64,000 bases of DNA. Origin: Bog-532 sp963805255 (lineage in GTDB: Bacteria; Actinomycetota; Actinomycetes; Streptosporangiales; Streptosporangiaceae). The DNA lies in contig CAWDTK010000018.1 of assembly GCA_963805255.1 (NCBI GenBank), positions 23,676-87,675 of the forward strand, in the 5' to 3' direction. Below the pieces are notes generated by a model, which saw only the letters and a list, made by a program, of their open reading frames with translations, was not told the DNA's origin and made no database searches. This document shows positions 51,011 through 59,334 of this stretch, piece after piece (positions within the stretch are counted from its first letter, which is position 1; every line of letters begins with the position of its first letter). Made by a program: the position numbers and the translations under genes.

Positions 51011-52006
51011 TCAGGCGGCTGGTTTTGTCTGACGGGCCTCCTGGGTTTCGATGGTGGTGCGGGGCTTGTTGATCCAGACTCTGGCGGGCAGGGCCGGGGC
51101 TAGCGGGCGGCGGCCGCGGAACCGGTCAGGGCGGGCCGTGAAGGCGCCGTCGAGGACCTGCTGCCGGCGGGCCTGGATGGCCCAGGCGGTGCCGTCGTGG
51201 ACCGAGGCGGGCGTATGAAGGCCGATCCCGGAATGGCGGTGCTCAGTGTTGTAGTAGGTGAAGAAAACGTCGCAGAATGCGCGGGCGTCCTCCAGGGTCG
51301 CGAAGCTGCCGGGGAAGACCGGGCAGTACTTGAGGGTCTTGAACGCCGCTTCGGAATACGGGTTGTCGTTCGAGACGTGCGGGCGGGAATGGCTGCGGGT
51401 GATCTTCAGATCGGCCAGCAGTCCGCTGACGTCCTTGGAGGTCATCGAGGTGCCGTTATCAGCGTGGATGTAACAAGGTTCCGCGCCGCCGTTCGCGATG
51501 ATCGCGTTCTGCATGAACGCTTTCGCCAGGTCGCCGTTCTCGGTGAGGTGCACCTCCTGGTGAATGGCCTTGCGGGAGAAGATGTCCAGCATCACGTACA
51601 GGTCGAAATAGGTTCCGCGCCAGGGTCCTTTGAGCTTGGTGATGTCCCACGTCCATACCTGGTCCGGGCCGTCGGCGACGAGCTCGGGCCGGACCCGGGG
51701 CGGGTGCTGCGCCTGGGCGCGGCGCTCGCGGACCTGGTCCGCCAGCGCCAGCACCCGGTACATGGTGCGGATGGAGGCCAGGTAGATGCCTTCGTCGAGC
51801 AAGATGGCATATACCTGGGCGGGAGATTTGTCCGCGAACCGGTCGCTGTCCAGCATCGCCAGCAGCGCCTGCTGCCCGGCCCAGCTCAGCGCCGCCGGAT
51901 GCGGCGCCCGCGGCTCGGCAGGTGCCTTTTCCGCTGGCGGTTTCGGGTTGCGCTGGCGGTGCAGCGTGGCCCGTGATTTCCCGAGCAATTCGCATGCTCT
52001 CTTCAC
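51011..52006 (-). CDS. IS3-family transposase OrfB
   Basis: A 331-residue DDE integrase-type product. VWTWDITKLKGPWRGTYFDL carries the first Asp, CYIHADNGTSMTSKDVSGLL the second, and NPYSEAAFKTLKYCPVF the Glu, 35 residues on. The N-terminal HTH_21-like region is ALLDEGIYLASIRTMYRVL. The frame extends upstream of GTG 52006 to meet the end of orfA (AAEVTDTAFAELEPL), so the active enzyme is probably an OrfAB fusion made by programmed frameshifting near 52045. Confidence 0.92.
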   Translation of the reverse strand: MKRACELLGKSRATLHRQRNPKPPAEKAPAEPRAPHPAALSWAGQQALLAMLDSDRFADKSPAQVYAILLDEGIYLASIRTMYRVLALADQVRERRAQAQHPPRVRPELVADGPDQVWTWDITKLKGPWRGTYFDLYVMLDIFSRKAIHQEVHLTENGDLAKAFMQNAIIANGGAEPCYIHADNGTSMTSKDVSGLLADLKITRSHSRPHVSNDNPYSEAAFKTLKYCPVFPGSFATLEDARAFCDVFFTYYNTEHRHSGIGLHTPASVHDGTAWAIQARRQQVLDGAFTARPDRFRGRRPLAPALPARVWINKPRTTIETQEARQTKPAA

Positions 52007-52044
52007 ACAGGTCAGCGGTTCGAGCTCAGCGAATGCGGTATCGG

Positions 52045-52494
52045 TTACTTCTGCCGCTTCGCGCTTGAGTCCGCGCTCTCGGAGAGCAGCTCCAAGAGCG
52101 CGTGCGCTTTTCCCACCACCTCAAGCGCTGCTTTGGTCCGGGTCAACTCCGCGGTGAGTTTCTCGTTCTCCTTGCGCAGCCGCTCGTTTTCCACCGCCTC
52201 CGCGCTGCGTCCCGGCCGCCCGGCCGGCTTGGTGTCCAGCGCGCTTATCGCGGCGGCATCGCGTGATTTCCGCCAGTCGGCGATATGGGAGCTGTACAGC
52301 CCTTCCCGGCGCAGCAGTGCGCCGCGCTCGCGCCCGGTCTCCAGGGCATCGTATTCCTGGACGATCCGCGCCTTGTACGCCGCGGTGAAGGTCCGCCGCT
52401 TCGGCTGCCCTGCCCGCGGCCCCTTGCCGTCCGGGGCCACGACACCATCTTGCCCGGCCGAGCCGGAAGCCATGTCCTGCATGGTCATAGTCAC
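52045..52494 (-). CDS. IS3-family OrfA (HTH protein)
   Basis: A 149-residue product with the IS3 OrfA pattern: RRTFTAAYKARIVQEYDALE, LLRREGLYSSHIADWRKSRD (HTH) and a leucine-zipper region VENERLRKENEKLTAELTRT. It binds the IS ends and multimerises through the zipper. It ends at 52045, upstream of and out of frame with orfB. Confidence 0.9.
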   Translation of the reverse strand: MTMTMQDMASGSAGQDGVVAPDGKGPRAGQPKRRTFTAAYKARIVQEYDALETGRERGALLRREGLYSSHIADWRKSRDAAAISALDTKPAGRPGRSAEAVENERLRKENEKLTAELTRTKAALEVVGKAHALLELLSESADSSAKRQK

Positions 52495-52567
52495 GTGAGG
52501 TAGTTCCTGTCTCGCCCTGCTCGCTACAGAGATTTAGTTCACTCCTGTGTCTCATGCGAGTTTGACA

Positions 52568-52872
52568 GAGAGGGCAGCGGCCATCGACGCCCACACGTGC
52601 AAGCCACCGGGGACAGGCGGCACGCAAGCCGGTACGGGCCCAGTGGAGGGCACCGGTTTCCGGTGTTTTCACCGATCAGCCGCGGCGGGGAGACGCACCA
52701 GAAGTGCTGCATAATCACGGTTATGCAGCACACGGCCCGGCGGGCGGCGGGGAGAGGCCCGCCCGCCGGTGCAGCCTCTGCCTGATCAGCAGCCAGCAGC
52801 ACCGCGGCGCGCCCGGGCGGTGAACGACGGGCTAAGCGCCAGCCCGGCGGTGAGACGGGAGCGGTCAGGAGG
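52568..52872. other. Spacer between IS3 and the Tn7-like operon
   Basis: About 300 bp without a gene, holding the 11-bp inverted repeat at 52704-52731. No Tn7-like end repeats were seen here, so the operon's own left boundary is not in this gap. Confidence 0.45.
52704..52731. promoter_or_regulatory. Perfect 11-bp inverted repeat
   Basis: GTGCTGCATAA (52704-52714), loop TCACGG, TTATGCAGCAC (52721-52731). It lies about 140 bp beyond the tniQ st op on the downstream side. It could be an operator or act as a weak terminator; no T-run follows on either strand. Confidence 0.55.
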
Positions 52873-53976
52873 TCATGGCCAGGTGGACGACAACGGCCGC
52901 CGCTGTGACCGGCCGACCGGTACCTCACGTCCTGCGGTGACGAGCAGCTTCTGGACCGACTTCTCGTACTCATCGGTCAGGTCGAAGAACGGCACGTGCC
53001 GGGGGGAGGCCGTCAGCGGCGGAGGATCGCCCCACTCCAGGCTGTTCAGCAGCCGGCCCCACCGTGCCTGGTCCTGGATGTCGCCAGGCAGCGGCGCGAA
53101 GTCCCGGACGCTGCGCAGTGGCCAGCGCTCCTGCACGCCGAGTTCGGTGAGCAGCCGCTGGTAGAACCGCTTGTGGCGGCGGTCGGGCGCCGGGACAGCC
53201 AGCTCAGCCCAGTAGGAGCTCGCGAACAGCAGGCTCAGGGCCGTGCATTCGGCGTGCATGGCCCACTGGGGGAACTGCCAGCTGACCCCGGGCAGGACGG
53301 ACGGATCTCCCGCCCGGGCGCATTGCTCCCAGCGGCCGACCAGGACGGGATACCACGACGGGTGGAAATCCACTCGCCAGGACAGGCGCAGGTAGCTGTC
53401 AGCGAGCCGGTAGGCGTGCATCACGGCGGACGGGCCCCGGCGGCGAGCCGCCCGATTGAGGCGATGCTGCGCCGCCGCCACCTGAGGGAACTGCGTGAGG
53501 TCAAGGCGCTGGCCGCGGCCTTCCCCGAACAGCCAGTAGCCGTGCCGCAGGCACAGCGTTTTGTGCGGGAACAGGCGCACATCCAGATAGGCGCCGCGGC
53601 GGCGCAGGAAACACCCCGGGCAGTCAGCTGTCAGCTCCTGCAGGTAGGAGACCCGGACGGCCGCCGGCTCCCCGGGCTGCTCGAACGTGACGGGCGCCAG
53701 GGACGGAATCGCCCGCACCAGGCGGTCCGCGGGCAGGCCGGTATAGCCCAGCAACCGGGCGAAGGCGGCATCGTTCACGGTCAGGACCGTCACGGCCAGG
53801 TCGGGCCCCCCGCGCGGCAGCGGGCTGCCGCGCAGCGGGCCGAGCAGCTCGATGATAGTCCGGAAGTCGGTGCGGTTGGCGGCAGCCAGCCGCGCGGCAT
53901 ACGACGCCGACAGTTCCCCGTGCCGGGGCCGGGGCAGGACCGGGACCCGCCGGGGACGCGGCGCCGGGTAGGTCAT
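52873..53976 (-). CDS. tniQ: TniQ-family target-selection protein
   Basis: A 367-residue TniQ/TnsD-like protein. It begins VPVLPRPRHGELSASYAARL, the family opening, followed by ANRTDFRTIIELLG. A zinc-binding region, DCPGCFLRRRGAYLDVRLFP and then HKTLCLRHGYWLF, holds the CxxC...CxxH set. The C-terminal part is helical. TniQ links a chosen target to TnsC; longer TnsD versions bind a specific attachment sequence. At 367 residues it is intermediate, so it might recognise a site itself. Its ATG overlaps the tnsC stop by 4 nt. Confidence 0.85.
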   Translation of the reverse strand: MTYPAPRPRRVPVLPRPRHGELSASYAARLAAANRTDFRTIIELLGPLRGSPLPRGGPDLAVTVLTVNDAAFARLLGYTGLPADRLVRAIPSLAPVTFEQPGEPAAVRVSYLQELTADCPGCFLRRRGAYLDVRLFPHKTLCLRHGYWLFGEGRGQRLDLTQFPQVAAAQHRLNRAARRRGPSAVMHAYRLADSYLRLSWRVDFHPSWYPVLVGRWEQCARAGDPSVLPGVSWQFPQWAMHAECTALSLLFASSYWAELAVPAPDRRHKRFYQRLLTELGVQERWPLRSVRDFAPLPGDIQDQARWGRLLNSLEWGDPPPLTASPRHVPFFDLTDEYEKSVQKLLVTAGREVPVGRSQRRPLSSTWP

Positions 53977-55034
53977 CGTGTTTTCGCTGGCCGCTTTTTG
54001 CGGCGCCCGCCGCCCGCCGCGACGGCGGCTTCCTCCACGGCGGCATGGTCCAGCTCGATGCTGTCGAGCAGGTTTTTGTCGATGCGTTCGGTGCCGGCCA
54101 GGATGGCCTTGATCGCTGCTTCGCGGATCAGGTGCGACAAGGACACGATGTAGCCGCCGGTGCGGCCGTACAGGTACGGCGACAGTGCCTTCAGGGCACC
54201 CTGCCGGTGAGCATGCAGCCGCAGCGCCCGCTCGAAACCCTCGACGAGCCGTTCCCAGTCCGCGCGCTCCGCCACGGTGGTGTAACTGGACGGTGCCGCT
54301 GGCAGGGGGGTGAACCGGCGCGCCAGCTGGTGCCCGCGCGACCCGGTGAAAAACCCGCAGTTCTCCACGTTGATCCCCGCCAGCACGAACGTGGCCGGAA
54401 CATGGTCCATGAAGTACTTCAGCTGATCGGACTGCTGATCGTGGCTGGCCCGGGACCGGTCGATCTCGTGGACTTCATCGACGATGACCAGGCTGGTCCT
54501 CAGGTCACCCATCAGCTGGCACGCCTGGTGGGTCAGCGCGGTCTCGGAGGTGCGGGCGGCATACGGCGCGCCCAGGAAGTACAGCAGCTCGGCGGGCAGG
54601 GCCTTGGGGTGCTGGCCGGTGGGCATGGTGATGTAGACGACCGGGACCGTCCCGGTCATCTGGGGATTCCGTTTCCGGTACGCCTGTTCGACGGTCCGCC
54701 CCAGCGCCCGGATGGCGGTGCTTTTCCCCACGCCGGGCACGCCGCTGAGGATCATGCCGCACGACGTTCCCAGTTGCTGCCCGCGGTTCAGGCGCATGAA
54801 CAGCATCCCCTTGGCCACCGTGCGGTCCAGTATCGGGGTTTTCAGCGCCGGCAGCGCCGCGTGGTAGTCGCTGCGCTCGTCGTCGTAGGCGAGGCGCTCC
54901 GCCGGGGTGAGGCGGTCCCGCTCGGCCTCGGTGAGCAGCGACACCAAAGCGGGCTGGTGCCCGACAAAGGCGCGCCAGCTGTCCAGCGTGGTCACCACGC
55001 TGGACGTGAAGCTGGCAGGCGTCACAGCCGCCAC
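53973..55034 (-). CDS. tnsC: TnsC/TniB AAA+ ATPase
   Basis: A 353-residue AAA+ regulator. Walker A GVPGVGKST at 98-106, Walker B SLVIVDEVHEI at 181-191, and a sensor region FVLAGINVENCGFF near 215-228. The C-terminal region is basic (GGGRRKKRPAKTR), suited to DNA contact. TnsC forms ATP-dependent filaments on target DNA and activates the TnsAB transposase. The ATG overlaps the end of tnsB by 13 nt, and its stop overlaps tniQ by 4 nt, so the three are translated in coupling. Confidence 0.9.
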   Translation of the reverse strand: MAAVTPASFTSSVVTTLDSWRAFVGHQPALVSLLTEAERDRLTPAERLAYDDERSDYHAALPALKTPILDRTVAKGMLFMRLNRGQQLGTSCGMILSGVPGVGKSTAIRALGRTVEQAYRKRNPQMTGTVPVVYITMPTGQHPKALPAELLYFLGAPYAARTSETALTHQACQLMGDLRTSLVIVDEVHEIDRSRASHDQQSDQLKYFMDHVPATFVLAGINVENCGFFTGSRGHQLARRFTPLPAAPSSYTTVAERADWERLVEGFERALRLHAHRQGALKALSPYLYGRTGGYIVSLSHLIREAAIKAILAGTERIDKNLLDSIELDHAAVEEAAVAAGGGRRKKRPAKTR

Positions 55035-57067
55035 TGCACACCGCCCGGGTCAAACACGTCGTAGGCGTCCTGGCTGGTTTCCGGCTGCTCCGCCGGTTCA
55101 TCATCGGATTCCGGCGAATCGGCGGAGTCCTGCAGTTCCTTCGGCTGCGGGCGGACTGGCCGGTTGGCGTCCACCGCGACTGCCTTCGCCTCAGCCGGTG
55201 TCAGATCCTGGCCGTGAGCACGGCTGAGGAGGTCGGCGACGTTCCTGGCGATGTCTGCCTCAGGCGGGCGGGGGCCGGATCGCCCGATGGTCATCTGCCG
55301 GGCATGCTCCCACAGCGCCAGGCCGAATGGCTGCCCCGCGAGGGACCGGTAGACCCAAGGGACCGTAATCCATTCGCCAGTGCGGTGATCCCGCAGCCAT
55401 ACGACCGTGGCGTCGTAGGGGTCGTAGTGGACCTCCCATTTCTTATTCGCGCCCGGCAGGCCCGAATCCAGCCGCCGGTATGGATTAAGGGCCTTGCAGT
55501 CATAGGTCCGGTTGTCGATGGTGAGCCCGTAATCGTTCACGGTCCGGAACACGGCGGGCAACAGCTCCATGTAGTCATCGCCGGTCAGGGGGAGCGGGAC
55601 GTAGCCGCTGATGCCGACGCACGCGGCGAACATCTCGTTGGGGGACAGGTCCCGTCCCTCACCCCAGGTGTGGCTCAGTCCTTCGTGCGGCCGGTTCTGC
55701 CAGCAGGCGATCACCCATTCGTCGAACAGTTCCTGCAACTGGGCGACCGTCCAGATGGCATCTTCCGCGGCGTCCGGCCCACGGCGCGTGGTGTCCCGGC
55801 CGGTGTAGCCGGCCACGTGCTGGCAGAACAAGGTGTTGATCGACGCGAATGTCCGCTCCACCAGGCTTTTGTCGCTGCCGGTGTAGGGGCGCGCTGGCTG
55901 GACCGAGATGCCGAGCGAGGCGCACGCCCGCACGAACGTCTCCGACAGGTAGACCCGGCCCCGGTCGCAATTGATCGTTTCGGGAATGATGACCGGCTTG
56001 GCCGCTGCGTTGGCGAACCGCTCATCGATGCTCAGCAGCCGCTCGTGAGGGATCACCGAGTGCGCATGATCCAGGGACTCTGACCAGCCCGGCCGCATGG
56101 GCTCGGGCACGAGCATGCGCGCGAGCACGGCAGCGGCGTCCACCGCCTTGGTCGTCGGGGCGATGATCCCCGCGAGAATGCTCCTGGTCGCCGCATCGAC
56201 CGCCATCGTGAGCTCAGCCCTGCGGATCACGCCATCGGCATACCGGCACATGATGTCGAGCTTGTTGGTGTCGATCGGGACGTCTTCACCGGGCCGCAGG
56301 GCGGTCACCGGGGTGAACGGGCGATCCGGGCGGTTCACCGCCGTCCGCCGCGATGCCTCGCTGACAAAGTTGCGGCGGCCGCGGTCCATATGGACCATCA
56401 GCCGATACAAGGTGCGCTTGTGCGGGAGCGGGACAGCGCCAGGGCCGTACTCGACATCCAGCCGCCGCTGCAGCTCGGTGAACATCACCGACCGGGCCAC
56501 GGTCGACCGGCCCCGCGGCTCGGCCAGCATCTTCTCGATGGCCGAGATCACCCGGGGGTCGGTCTCAGCCCCCGGAGTGACATCGCGCAGCTTGCGGCGG
56601 TCGGCCAGCCCGATCAGGCCGTCCTCGCGGTAGGCCCGCCGCAGCCGCTGCAGATGTCGGCGTGTCATCGGCCGGCCTGCTGCCTCGAACTCAGCGATCT
56701 TCGCCTTCTCCCGCTCCTCAAAATCATGCAGGGCCGGGTCATAGGCATCGCGCGGTGGCTGGCCGGGATGCTGGCCCGTCTCAAGCTCGATGAGATGGCC
56801 CTCGAGCCAGCGCACACGTTCCTGCTCGGCGGCGCTCAGCGCAGCCAGCCGGCCATCCTGGGGTACCCGCTGGGGTGGGGCGAACCCGAGCGCCTGAAAA
56901 CCCGGCGCCGTCAGCAGATAAACGAGCAGGACCGCAGACAGCTCGCCGTACTCGTCCTGCAGGGTGACAGCGGTGCCGTTGAGCTGGATGACCGTATAGA
57001 TGTCCTCACCCAGTGAGATCCGCTGCCCGGGCCGCAGCACCCTCTGCGGGTCCCCGTCCCCGGTCAT
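55022..57067 (-). CDS. tnsB: TnsB-type DDE transposase (Mu integrase core)
   Basis: A 681-residue transposase. N-terminal DNA-binding helices (TRRHLQRLRRAYREDGLIGL and around) precede the rve core. Its triad is D266 (VPIDTNKLDIM), D368 (NCDRGRVYLSE) and E404 (KSLVERTF), the last two 35 residues apart. The Mu-type C-terminal beta-barrel is seen in WEVHYDPYDATVVWLRDHRT (about 560-580). The tail is acidic and disordered (SPESDDEPAEQPE) and may contact TnsC. TnsB binds the end repeats and joins 3' ends to target. Start ATG overlaps the tnsA stop (ATGA). Confidence 0.92.
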   Translation of the reverse strand: MTGDGDPQRVLRPGQRISLGEDIYTVIQLNGTAVTLQDEYGELSAVLLVYLLTAPGFQALGFAPPQRVPQDGRLAALSAAEQERVRWLEGHLIELETGQHPGQPPRDAYDPALHDFEEREKAKIAEFEAAGRPMTRRHLQRLRRAYREDGLIGLADRRKLRDVTPGAETDPRVISAIEKMLAEPRGRSTVARSVMFTELQRRLDVEYGPGAVPLPHKRTLYRLMVHMDRGRRNFVSEASRRTAVNRPDRPFTPVTALRPGEDVPIDTNKLDIMCRYADGVIRRAELTMAVDAATRSILAGIIAPTTKAVDAAAVLARMLVPEPMRPGWSESLDHAHSVIPHERLLSIDERFANAAAKPVIIPETINCDRGRVYLSETFVRACASLGISVQPARPYTGSDKSLVERTFASINTLFCQHVAGYTGRDTTRRGPDAAEDAIWTVAQLQELFDEWVIACWQNRPHEGLSHTWGEGRDLSPNEMFAACVGISGYVPLPLTGDDYMELLPAVFRTVNDYGLTIDNRTYDCKALNPYRRLDSGLPGANKKWEVHYDPYDATVVWLRDHRTGEWITVPWVYRSLAGQPFGLALWEHARQMTIGRSGPRPPEADIARNVADLLSRAHGQDLTPAEAKAVAVDANRPVRPQPKELQDSADSPESDDEPAEQPETSQDAYDVFDPGGVQWRL

Positions 57068-57924
57068 GTCGCCTCCAGGGGATCGGCGCTCACAGCAACG
57101 ATGGTGCTGTTACCCAGTGGCCTGGACAGGTCTGCCGTCAGCCGCCCAAGCCACAGCAAGTGGAAAACGACCGGCATCACCCGGATCGGGTCACCCGCCC
57201 GCCCGGCGACATCGGCCAGCGGCCCCGGCTGGGCGAGTGCGGCGATCAGCAGCTCTTCAATGCCGGCGTCGGCGAACCGGGGATGACGGTACCCGGCCAG
57301 CCACCGCAAATTGGAAGCCCAGACCGGATCTGGCTCGCTGACCAGGCGGAATTCCCATCCAGCTGCCTGGCAGGCAGCTGCGGTGACCGCGCACTTGTAC
57401 CGGAAATCCTCGTCCATCCTTCTGGCGGGCCGGCAGTCGGTGACGATACCCCGGCCGTCGAATGTCTGGCAGAAAAGGTCGGGGATGTGCCGCACCGAGC
57501 GCTTCTTCAACGGCCAGGTCAGCGCGAAAGGCTTCCCGGCAATCCCGGCGATCCGGGCGTCACGGTCAGCCTCGATGATGTGATGGCGCTCCAGCCAGGA
57601 CTCGTAGACGACATGCGACCTAGTTGTCGCCGACCACCACCATCCTGGGAAATTCCGCTGCCCTCGGTAGGCCGGGGGCTTGCGAAACGGCCGCGTCCCC
57701 CCGAAATCGATCAAGCCCGCGTCATCCACAGCCACTACTTGCCAGGCACCGCGGTCGTCCGCGTACACAAGCTGGATACCGTCAGGCAGCTCGCACGGCG
57801 TTACCACCGGGAGGCGCGGCCCGGCGGCGTGCACCTGATCCGGGATCACAAATCCGATTGTGCTCGACGGCTGATCGAAATCTCGTACGACACGCCGAAC
57901 ATGGATATGACCATTTACGAACAC
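57064..57924 (-). CDS. tnsA: TnsA-type endonuclease
   Basis: A 286-residue TnsA. FPGWWWSATTRSHVVYESWL, then ERHH holds the catalytic Glu (E108); VRHIPDLFCQ holds D149; and VTDCRPARRM has Arg165 where TnsA of Tn7 has Lys. The other TnsA in this window keeps DVKP. The C-terminal helical domain (FHLLWLGRLTADLSRPL) would contact TnsC. With a nuclease present, cut-and-paste transposition is expected if the Arg form is active. It is the first gene of the operon; its promoter lies in the end repeats, so TnsB may self-regulate. Confidence 0.85.
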   Translation of the reverse strand: MFVNGHIHVRRVVRDFDQPSSTIGFVIPDQVHAAGPRLPVVTPCELPDGIQLVYADDRGAWQVVAVDDAGLIDFGGTRPFRKPPAYRGQRNFPGWWWSATTRSHVVYESWLERHHIIEADRDARIAGIAGKPFALTWPLKKRSVRHIPDLFCQTFDGRGIVTDCRPARRMDEDFRYKCAVTAAACQAAGWEFRLVSEPDPVWASNLRWLAGYRHPRFADAGIEELLIAALAQPGPLADVAGRAGDPIRVMPVVFHLLWLGRLTADLSRPLGNSTIVAVSADPLEAT

Positions 57925-57997
57925 AGATACGAGCTGCCGGGAACTTCACCCGGCGATCCCGCCGGTAATGATCTCCCGACCGGTGCGCCCAGCAAGA

Positions 57998-58077
57998 TCA
58001 AACGACAAGATGACTGTCACGACGACATGTCAAACGACATGATGGCTGTCAAACGACACGACGGCTGTCACGGGACA
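57998..58077 (-). repeat. Right-end repeats of the Tn7-like element
   Basis: Three related units on the plus strand: TCAAACGACAAGATGACTGT(CAC) at 57998-58020, GTCAAACGACATGATGGCTG(TC) at 58029-58050 and GTCAAACGACACGACGGCTG(TCACGGGACA) at 58048-58077. Read from outside, the terminus is TGTCCCGTGACAGCC. Spacing of about 19-31 bp fits TnsB-binding sites. Confidence 0.8.
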
Positions 58078-58139
58078 GACGGGCGGGGGCGGTTACCCTC
58101 GCGCCTGCCTCCGAAACGCCGATAATGCACATTATGTAA

Positions 58140-58332
58140 AGTTCGGGTACTCCTCCTGCCAGCAGCTCGGCATCGATGCCCTCTGCCGGTGTCGCGCCTG
58201 TCCAGGCCTGCCGGCGAGCAGCAGGCCGGGCCGGTCTCTTTGTGGCCGGTTCGCCATCGCATGATCGCCGGGCGTCCGAGGCCTCCGGTGGGGTCCGGTG
58301 ATCAGGACGGTTCCGGAGCGGATCTCACTCAT
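58140..58332 (-). pseudogene. SDR N-terminal fragment with frame slips
   Basis: ATG 58332 starts MSEIRSGTVLITGP. An extra C in a CCCC run then shifts the frame so that TGGLGR, the rest of the cofactor-binding TGxxxGLG motif, is read in the next frame. ANRPQRDRPGLLLAGRPGQA follows in another frame. The remainder is lost between here and the transposon end at 58077. Its stop region abuts the next SDR gene upstream on the same strand. Confidence 0.55.
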
Positions 58333-58397
58333 CGCGGCTCACCTCGCGGCCGCCGGGGCCCTTGCCCGCCCCGGTGGTCCGTGTCGTGGTCATGCGT

Positions 58398-59078
58398 TCA
58401 CCAGCCCAGCTCGCCGTCGTCTTCCTGGAACGTGCCAGTGGGCCCGTCCTTGCCGATCGTGGCCATGCGCACGATGACCTGAGCACTCTGCCCGACGGGG
58501 CGGCCGCCGCCGATGCCGGCAGTGAGGTCGGTGGCGGTGTAGCCGGGCTCGACCGCGTTGAACTTCACCTCCGGCGCGGCCCGCGCGTACTGGACCGTGA
58601 GCATTGAGACGGCCGCTTTGCTCGCGCCGTAGACGATGGCCGGGACGTGCGAGGTCGGCCGCGACGGCTCGTGGTTGGCCCAGAACGAGCCGAGCGCGCT
58701 CGAGATGTTGACGACGACAGGGCTCTCCGACCTCCTGAGGAGCGGGAGCGCCGCCTCGGTGACCCGGATGATGCCAACGGCATTCGTGTCGAACGCCCGC
58801 AGCGCATCCGGCCCGTTGAGCGCGAGCATCCCGATGCCAGCGTTGTTGACCAGGACGTCGAGCCCGCCGCCGGTCTCGATCTGAGCGAAGGCGGCGGCGA
58901 CTGAGGCGTCGTCGGTCACGTCGAGCTGAACGAACCGGGCGCCCAGCTCGTCGGCTGCCGCACGGCCACGGGCCTCGTCGCGGGCGCCAACGTACACGGT
59001 GTGCCCGGCGGCGGCGAGCTGCCGGCCGGTTTCCTTGCCCAGGCCCTTGTTCGCCCCGGTGATCAGTGTGGTTGTCAT
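58398..59078 (-). CDS. Classical SDR oxidoreductase
   Basis: A 226-residue SDR from ATG 59078 (MTTTLITGANKGLGKETGRQ). The longer upstream frame is rejected because the TGANKGLG motif should lie near the N-terminus. DVTDDASV, NNAGIGML and NISSALGSF carry the cofactor and Ser positions, and YGASKAA the Tyr and Lys. KFNAVEPGYTATDL is the usual post-catalytic segment. It resembles plant carbonyl-reductase-like SDRs and probably reduces a carbonyl with NADPH. It is divergent from the XRE-like remnant, a common arrangement of SDR with its regulator. Confidence 0.88.
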   Translation of the reverse strand: MTTTLITGANKGLGKETGRQLAAAGHTVYVGARDEARGRAAADELGARFVQLDVTDDASVAAAFAQIETGGGLDVLVNNAGIGMLALNGPDALRAFDTNAVGIIRVTEAALPLLRRSESPVVVNISSALGSFWANHEPSRPTSHVPAIVYGASKAAVSMLTVQYARAAPEVKFNAVEPGYTATDLTAGIGGGRPVGQSAQVIVRMATIGKDGPTGTFQEDDGELGW

Positions 59079-59204
59079 GCTCCGAGTCTGCGTCGTGCGC
59101 ACGCCCGCAGGAAGTGGTCCCGTTGCCGTAGGACTGCCAGGCCACCACAACGCGCGCCGAGTCGCGCAGACTGGACGTGTGGAGTCGTGGGAGTTCGGCC
59201 AGGC

Positions 59205-59325
59205 GTACGCCGCTGGCGCGACCGCGCCGCCCCGGAGACGGCGGGCGTGCCGGCCGGTGGCCGCCGGCGCGCTGCCGGGCTGCGCCGCGAGGAGCTCGCC
59301 GGGCTGGCCGGCACCGGGGATGCCC
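59205..59325 (+). pseudogene. XRE-family (MmyB-like) regulator N-terminal fragment
   Basis: The frame reads RWRDRAAPETAGVPAGGRRR, then AAGLRREELAGLAG, the standard opening of MmyB-type regulators (RRRDRVRPEDVGLPAGGRRRTPGLRREEVA). The likely start (EFGQAYAAG region near 59179) lies in another frame, so a slip occurred. Similarity ends near 59320, where TnsB-like sequence follows in the same frame. Confidence 0.6.
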
Positions 59326-59334
59326 CGATGTCAG

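Larger units (their letters stand above)
50992..52567. mobile_element. IS3-family insertion sequence
   Basis: A 1576-bp element bounded by inverted repeats: left TGTCAAACTCAATGAGACA (50992-51010) and right (reverse complement) TGTCAAACTCGCATGAGACA (52548-52567). It carries orfA and orfB on the minus strand. No convincing target duplication (GCC versus GAG). Confidence 0.9.
52873..58077 (-). mobile_element. Tn7-like transposition module (tnsABC-tniQ) with right end
   Basis: Four overlapping minus-strand genes in the order TnsA, TnsB, TnsC, TniQ start 74 bp inside a block of end repeats (57998-58077). This is the standard Tn7-type layout, with the transposase operon at one end reading inward. 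No Cas genes or CRISPR array are present. The distal (left) end is not fixed. Candidates are the like-sequence ends at 27956 (about 30 kb) or 9738 (about 48 kb); neither pair gives matching 5-bp flanks. Confidence 0.75.

Noticed and set aside
52873..58077. CRISPR-associated transposon (CAST)
   Set aside because: TnsABC and TniQ are present, but no cas gene, CRISPR repeats or tracr-like sequence was seen anywhere in the window.
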